DNA from: Prunus persica
Taxonomy: Eukaryota; Streptophyta; Magnoliopsida; Rosales; Rosaceae
Assembly: GCF_000346465.2 (NCBI RefSeq)
Contig: NC_034009.1
Coordinates: 5,397,291 to 5,461,290 of the forward strand
Direction: 5' to 3'
Length of the DNA stretch: 64,000 nucleotides
Shown: in pieces, positions 58,068 through 64,000 of the stretch
How the letters are laid out: each line of letters begins with the position of its first letter
How positions within the stretch are numbered: position 1 is the first letter of the stretch
Program-made: the position numbers and the translations under genes
Notes under the pieces: model-generated
Databases searched by the model: none
Seen by the model: the letters and a program-made list of their open reading frames with translations, nothing else
Told to the model about the DNA's origin: nothing

Positions 58068-58320
58068 GCAGGGGCAATTTCAATTTTTCCTTTCATTGGC
58101 TTTATATGTAGGAGATGCATGCAGGCATGATAACGAGAGCAAATTGTGCTCTTTTTTATGACACCTCATCTAGCTTGGCCCTCCACGATTTTTGAAACTA
58201 TGTCTGCATGGAGATTTTTCCAAAACATGGTATTGCCTCGACATTGCTGCATGCCATAGACCAAGTCTGCAGTAAGTGAATTGGGTGACTTGGCTTGTGT
58301 TTCAGTCTCCCCTCCTTCAG
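58068..58320 (-). repeat. Composite unit, copy B (right part)
   Basis: Continuation of copy B after the insertion, matching about 42656-42912: the upstream ORF of the XRCC3 unit (NTMFWKNLHADIVSKIVEGQ). It is cut at 58320 by the hairpin repeat block, so the promoter segment seen in copy A is missing here. Confidence 0.85.
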
Positions 58321-59615
58321 CTGTACTATTTAATAAGAACAAAATTAAGAAAAAAAAGACCCTCCTAATTGCATTAGTTTGTACTTTATACATATTAATT
58401 TGCTAGTTTCGTGGTAGTTATTAATCGTCCACTATGTCATATTGTAATATAATTTTTATAACATGTATTATTCTTATTCAATAGTATGTGAGAATTATTT
58501 GTACAATACGTGAATTTTGTGTGTCTTGCTATAAATGTTGTAAAGAATACGTGTATTTTGTGTATTAAATGTCAGAAATATGTATGTATATGTACAACCA
58601 CATTTTCTTTTTAAAAAACGTGAGACGTGTATAGAACACGAATGTATTACTGAAAAATACGTACGTATGTGTATAATAGAGTATTAAACTTGAAAGTGCT
58701 AAATTCTTGTCCTGTATATATAAAAGACTGTATTATTTATTGAAGACAACTTTTTTATTATTAAGCACAAAAAAAAAATTTAAAAAAATCGGGTATAGCC
58801 GAGCGGCTATACTATTTCCTATTTTTTTTAAAAAGATAATAGACCACAGCCCTTTGGTGCCCACGTGTAATATAGTATAGCCGTGCGGCGATACTATTTT
58901 TATAAAGCAAGGACCCCCACCAGTTTGCCGCCACGTGTCAAAAGCACTCTATTTTAAAAATTAAAAAATAGCATATAGCCGCTCGGCTATACTATTTTTT
59001 AAAACAAAGCCCCCCACCAATTTGCCGCCACGTGTCAAAAGTACTTTATTTTTACAAAAACTGAGTATAGCCGTGCGGCTGTACGATTTTGTTTTATTTT
59101 TAAATAGGTCCCTCTTGCGCCACGTGTCCTAAATATATTTATTCATTTAAAATCGTAGTATAGCCGCCCGGCTATACTATTTAAATGCATTATATTCATA
59201 GGTATAGCCGCACGGCGATACTATTTAATAAGAACAAAATTAAGAAAAAAAAGACCCTCCTAATTGCATTAGTTTGTACTTTATACATATTAATTTGCTA
59301 GTTTCGTGGTAGTTATTAATCGTCCACTATATCATATTGTAATATAATTTTTATAACATGTATTATTCTTATTCAATAGTATGTGAGAATTATTTGTACA
59401 ATACGTGAATTTTGTGTGTCTTGCTACAAATGTTGTAAAGAATACGTGTATTTTGTGTATTAAACGTCAGAAATATGTATGTATATGTACAACCACATTT
59501 TCTTTTTAAAAAACGTGAGACGTGTATAGAACACGAATGTATTACTGAAAAATACGTACGTATGTGTATAATAGAGTATTAAACTTGAAAGTGCTAAATT
59601 CTTGTCCTATATCTC
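58321..59615. repeat. Right hairpin-repeat block (R3-R4)
   Basis: Same family and orientation as 29095-30212. Two fixed stretches (58329-58727 and 59222-59613) flank six AGTATAGCCG-type hairpins near 58792, 58875, 58970, 59063, 59156 and 59200, with ACGTGT motifs between. The left block stops at AAAATCGTAG (30212), while here the same stretch continues into another hairpin at 59156. Confidence 0.85.
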
Positions 59616-60417
59616 TAAAAAAGTAAAAAATTTAAAGAGAAGAATAGAGACTCGGGTAATGTCTTAATTGTAATGGATAACTACTCTTTTTATTTAAATC
59701 ATAGAGCCCAAGAGCCCTTTTGATTAATTAAATATATTAATTAACTATTGACCCGACTAATTAGGTATTTAACCAATGGCCATACCCACAAGCCACTCAA
59801 TTGGTGCACTTGCATAGCCAATACAAACTGTTTCTTTTCCAAGAGTTAGTATTATAAGGACTTCTAAGAAACTCTAATCTTCCAATGTGGGAACTCAAAA
59901 TGTGTTTGCAATGCCTTGGAAAACCTACAAAACTAAATATAGGCTGACAGATTATTAACAACTTTTTCGATTTTTCATAGTTTCATCTCACCTTAATTAT
60001 AGGCTCAGAGATTATGAACAAGAAGAAGAAAAAGGAGTGTCTTCGAGCAATAGAAGTGTCTTCGAAGCAAATCAAACAATTCTCCTTCACACTCATGGTT
60101 TTGCTAGTTCCTGCAGGGTAGGTGCTCTGAGAAGCTGTAGCCCCCATTAAACACAAGAGTTACTTGATTGACTCGCTGCTTCCAGGAAGTGTGTTTGTAA
60201 CCTGTAATCTGTAAAATGTCAATCGCCTGTATCAATTGCATTGAACTAAAGTTTAATGATGTGCCACTGAGCATGGTTTTATTTATTTATTTTTATTTAA
60301 TGAAATGTGAACTACAATAATGAAGATATGAATTAACTGAACAATAATTGAATCCCTTGGAGGGAGAAAATGAAGTAAATACATGAATACTCAAAGTGAT
60401 ATATGAAATTCTAACAG
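59616..60417. other. Unassigned sequence before the clathrin-gene duplicate
   Basis: AT-rich and repeat-like (for example TTCCAATGTGGGAACTC at about 59880, typical of plant LTRs), then 60000-60260 with a 3'-UTR-like texture. No ORF. It ends in TTCTAACAG directly before the duplicated exon at 60418. Confidence 0.4.
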
Positions 60418-61865
60418 GTTGGCCTCATCAAGGTCAACAGCGAATTCAAGGTACCAAGAAGGAAAAAAAAAAAAAAAAAAAAAAGAAGCAAATTTGATTT
60501 ATGGGTTTTGTTTCTTGAGCTCTGTTAATGTCTAGCATTTTGGTTTTTGATTGTTTGTTTGATGAAATGTTGGTTTTGTAGGAAGGATTTGGATATTGCC
60601 ACGGTGAAGGCCACCAGTCACGTTGAGTGCCCTCCGAAGGAACGCCATGTTCGAAGTGAGTTTATGTCTTTTTCATTTGATTTTCTAAATTTATGATTTT
60701 GTGTTTTGAATGATGTGAGGATTTGAATTTGCATGACAATGGTTATCAAGATTTGTAATTGTGGTCATTTTCCTTGCATTTGCTAACAGAATGTTTGTAG
60801 TTGTATTTTCCATTTCTGTTTTGAATTCCGTTGTCTAAATGCCTTGCATTTCTTGCACTAATGATCTTTCCTAATTCAGTCTCAGTCTCATACCTGATTA
60901 TTTTCTTTTGGGGGGGTTTTGTTTTTGTTTCCCTGCATGGAGATTTTCTCTGCAACATCTGTGACACGTCCACGGGCAGATGTGGCATACTGCATTCATG
61001 CTCTGGCCAAGAGATTGTCCAAGACTCGGAGCTGGATTGTATGTCCTTAATTCTTCTTCTTCTTCTTCTTCTTCTTCTTATCATAGTGTTTGTTCTTAAT
61101 TGAAACAATATGTAAATTTGGCTCAAGGTCCAGGAGGCTTCGAATTGATATATAACTGATACGAATTGGTTTTGTAGCAGTTGCAAAAAGTTAGCATGAA
61201 AACAAGCTCAAAAGAACTGATGTGATAATGCAGTTGCAAACATATTATGACTTGGTTCCTTAAATGTAGCAAATCACTTACCTAATGACAAGTTGACAAA
61301 ATCTACAGGTTGCCATAAAGACATTGATAGTTATTCATAGAACATTGAGAGAGGGTGATCCTACATTTAGAGAAGAGCTTCTAAACTATTCTCAGAGAGG
61401 ACACATTCTCCAAATTTCCAATTTTAAAGATGACTCAAGTCCCCTTGGTAAAATGCTTCTACCTTCCCTGGCAGTTTTTTCATGTAACATGTTGCCAATA
61501 TTGTAACAGTCTCTTCTTAGACCAAATTCTACCTTGCAGCTTGGGATTGCTCTGCTTGGGTTAGGACATATGCCCTCTTTCTAGAAGAACGGCTGGAGTG
61601 TTTCCGGGTTCTGAAGTATGACATCGAGTCGGAGCGTTTGACAAAAACATCACCAGGATCAACAAAGGTGTGGTTTGTGCTTGTCATTTCTCACACTGAA
61701 TTTCTTCATCATCTTTAGCATAACAAAGATACTATTAACTCCACTAGGTACATAGTAGAACACGAACATTGGCTGCCGATGAGCTGTTGGAGCAACTACC
61801 TGCACTGCAGCAACTTCTTTACCGCCTCATGGGCTGCCAGGTAATAACTTAATATTGATACAGAA
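60418..61865 (+). pseudogene. Partial duplicate of the clathrin assembly gene (exons 1-6)
   Basis: Matches 24121-25508 at very high identity: the last 33 bp of exon 1, then exons 2-6 with introns. The first 57 bp of the coding sequence, the ATG and the promoter are absent. The exons show no stop or frameshift; the one amino-acid change I saw is V to I in exon 4 (GTTGTTCAT to GTTATTCAT). Intron 2 here has about 42 bp more than the parent. The right edge, 14 bp past exon 6, is the boundary of an LTR retrotransposon, so the duplicate may continue beyond the window. The left junction places AACAG right before the exon remnant, mimicking a splice acceptor. Confidence 0.9.
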
Positions 61866-62666
61866 TGTTGTGATATTTATTGCAAGCGCACAGCACAAGT
61901 AATATAGTGATGAGTGAAGTGTCGTTCCCACGAAGAGTGATTTAATTTACCAAGTACCGATTGTGATTAACCCAAGACTTTATTTGAACAATTGATGATG
62001 AGATTTGATTGATTAATTAACTAAAACAATGAATAAAAACAAGCGTAGAAAAATAAAGTAGTGAGATTCAAGTTATGAGAGCACTAGAGCTTCCGATTTC
62101 ACCATAGCCAATTCTACCCAATTCCCTTAGCATGTTAATCCTAATTATTCTCTATGTTGACAGTTGATTTTCCCTACTTTATTCGATACTCCATCCCTGG
62201 TTATACCAAAATTATTCTTATTACCAACCCACTCTATCCCTAGTAATGGAATTAAGATAATAAGAACCCATTAAATTCCTTGGAAAACCTACAAAACAAC
62301 CACATAAGTCATGACAAACATCCCTGTCTAATCATGTAACTCATGGTATCTATTACAAGAAGCAACCCCAAATTGGATATTCCTATCGTCAATTTAGCAT
62401 CAAAACAATTAAATGTTGGCCAAACATTCAAAGCATTAAGCATGGTAATAGATACTCAACATGGAAAAATACTTGGAATTAACATTGACTAAAGTAATTG
62501 AATATTCATGGCTAGGCTACATCGTAGCCCTAGCAAGAAGAAATTAGTTCATGACAACTTTAATAAAAACCATGATAAATAATATCATAGGAAAGAAGTA
62601 ACCAATTGAAGATTTGATCTCTGCACGACAGCAACTCTAGCTCCAGGTTGTCTTCTTTGTCTCTCT

Positions 62667-62761
<95 letters not shown>

Positions 62762-63207
62762 TTGAGTGTTTCGGCGATGAGTATGAATGTGTAGGGATTT
62801 TAGGGTAGATGATGGAGGATGGATGATGGGTAATGGATCCTTTCAACAATGACCTAAACTCCCTATTTATAAAACTCCTAGAAATCCTACCTAAGGAATA
62901 ATTACAATTGTTATAAAAATAGGATTCCTTCTTAAATAAGGTCTTCTTTATTTCTCCTTGTTTGACTTGATAAGACTTGCACCATCTTGAACTAGGAAAT
63001 TTGACAACATTCCTTGCAACAAAAGGAATGACTTGGCTTCTTTTTAATTGATCTTCATCTTCTTGCCTTTTTTAGCACACTTTCTCCTATTTCACAATTC
63101 CTTCACAAATCTCACAAAACCAATTAAAAACAACCAATTTAATCCAAGAAATTAATAAATAAATAAGCAAAGGAGGCATAAAATATATATAAAATATAGA
63201 CTTATCA
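61866..63207 (-). mobile_element. LTR (3' LTR) of a minus-strand LTR retrotransposon
   Basis: Read on the minus strand it begins TGATAAGTC (63207) and ends CACAACA (61866), with TG...CA ends and a length of 1342 bp. Next to its start lies a purine tract, AGGTTTGGGGGTATT on the minus strand (63222-63208), the expected position of the polypurine tract before a 3' LTR. TATAAATA lies inside on the minus strand (62871-62864), followed by a (GA)n tract. The left target duplication would be CAGAA (61861-61865); the other end is outside the window. Confidence 0.8.
62671..62759. repeat. (CT)n microsatellite inside the LTR
   Basis: About 44 CT units, downstream of the LTR TATA box in minus-strand orientation, so probably within the R/U5 leader. 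Confidence 0.95.
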
Positions 63208-64000
63208 AATACCCCCAAACCTATCTTTTGCTAGTCCTCGAGCAAAACTGAAAATCAAAAATAAATTAAAACAAACAAACTAAATTAAACCACTTTCGTA
63301 GGTAATCTTGATGGCACTTAGCATGTGCCACAAGCCTTTAAACCTCTAGGTGTCCCTAGTGGGAGGAGTTGTGTCTCCTGAGGGTTTACCAGTCACGACA
63401 CCCACAAACACTTCTTGCAAAACAAATTCGTTAAAGCAATACTTCCAACAAACTAATAATAACCAATGAATGCCAATCACAATTCAAAAACTAAAGTTAT
63501 GCCACTACAAATAAAATGCACCATAGTGTAAAGTGTAAAGCCAAAACTCCAAGCATTCAAACATAAAGATAACCACATTCGGCGTGTGTACAAATTCGTC
63601 TCAACTCTAGGCCTCACAGGATAACTCTCAATTTTCTCACAGAACCTAGGGTTGCACTCTTACCCCGCATATGTGAATGAAGTTAGGTGAAGAATTCAAA
63701 ATATAAGACACATATGCATCCAAAAATGAATAAAAGGAAATTTCTAAAAATAGATCTCATGGAAAGGAAATCAAATACTAAAAACCATAGATGAAGTACA
63801 TACCTCTACTTCTGAGTAAGAAGTCCCCAAAAATCCGTTAGGTCTTTACTATGGTTGTAATGAAGGGCTAGGTTATGGGTTATGAAAGAAAGGGAAGGAA
63901 ATACTAGAACTTGAAACATACCAAGGCATTTATCACGTTATAAGGCTCGGCTCTTCAAATTTACTTCACAGAGGCGTCCAGGATTTGATATGCTTACAGG
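63208..64000 (-). mobile_element. 3' internal non-coding region of the LTR retrotransposon
   Basis: Starts with the polypurine tract and then AT-rich sequence without open frames of note. gag-pol would lie beyond 64000. The absence of coding sequence for 790 bp next to the 3' LTR suits elements with a long 3' non-coding region or a non-autonomous element. Confidence 0.55.

Noticed and set aside
30213..58320. Helitron as carrier of the captured genes
   Set aside because: No RepHel sequence or convincing TC...CTRR ends with a 3' hairpin were seen, while the zinc-knuckle relic and the Ulp1/DUF1985 gene point to a Mutator-like element.
59909..62300. Shared 20-base word CCTTGGAAAACCTACAAAAC at about 59911 and 62278
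   Set aside because: The similarity does not extend beyond the word. It is probably chance or a short shared LTR motif, and I could not build a feature on it.
62637..62849. 70-codon Arg/Glu-rich minus-strand frame
   Set aside because: It is a translation of the (CT)n microsatellite inside the LTR.

Overview
This is plant nuclear DNA, from a eudicot and probably a woody rosid (Rosaceae-like by overall appearance; low certainty). Genes have GT-AG introns, the base composition is AT-rich, (GA)n/(CT)n microsatellites are long, and plant-specific gene and transposon families are present.

There are four host genes. (1) A plus-strand PHD-finger protein (CDS 4371-9476, 6 exons, about 664 aa) has a nearly perfect internal duplication; in front of it lie an old 1.5-kb tandem duplication and a LINE relic. 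(2) A minus-strand PHD plus homeodomain regulator of the HAT3.1/PRHA type (CDS 15811-10852, 10 coding exons, 698 aa) has a TATA box at about 16840. (3) A minus-strand small mitochondrial ATP synthase subunit (fiber protein Fb15/ATP17 type, 21688-21419, 89 aa) has a telo-box, site II promoter elements and an inferred 2-kb intron in its 3' UTR. (4) A plus-strand ANTH-domain clathrin assembly protein (AP180/PICALM type, 24064-27850, 15 exons, 581 aa) ends in NPF and DPF motifs. Small MITEs and tRNA-derived SINE-like elements lie between them.

From about 28.2 kb to the end the window is a transposon landscape. A 28-kb block (30213-58320) is flanked on both sides, in direct orientation, by repeats built around an AGTATAGCCG...CGGCTATACT hairpin (29095-30212 and 58321-59615). 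The block holds two tandem, partly deleted copies (A, about 30.2-43.26 kb; B, about 44.3-58.3 kb) of one composite Mutator-like unit. The unit contains a Ulp1 protease/DUF1985 gene, a relic of the MURA-type transposase zinc knuckle, two sub-repeats per copy with a captured sterol glucosyltransferase (UGT80-type) exon and 20-bp palindrome arrays, and a full-length uninterrupted XRCC3 (RAD51 paralogue) copy. Each copy is broken differently. Between them is a 1-kb polypyrimidine tract.

Copy B was later interrupted by other sequence, including a complete 2.8-kb hAT element with an 8-bp target duplication that carries an NRAMP exon. To the right, 60418-61865 is a recent, intact-looking duplicate of exons 1 (part) to 6 of the clathrin assembly gene. 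It is cut by the 1342-bp 3' LTR (61866-63207, minus orientation) of a retrotransposon whose body runs off the window.

The most interesting signals are the captured XRCC3 unit with its own TATA-like promoter, the NRAMP-carrying hAT, the hairpin repeats that bracket the 28-kb block, and the truncated clathrin-assembly duplicate.
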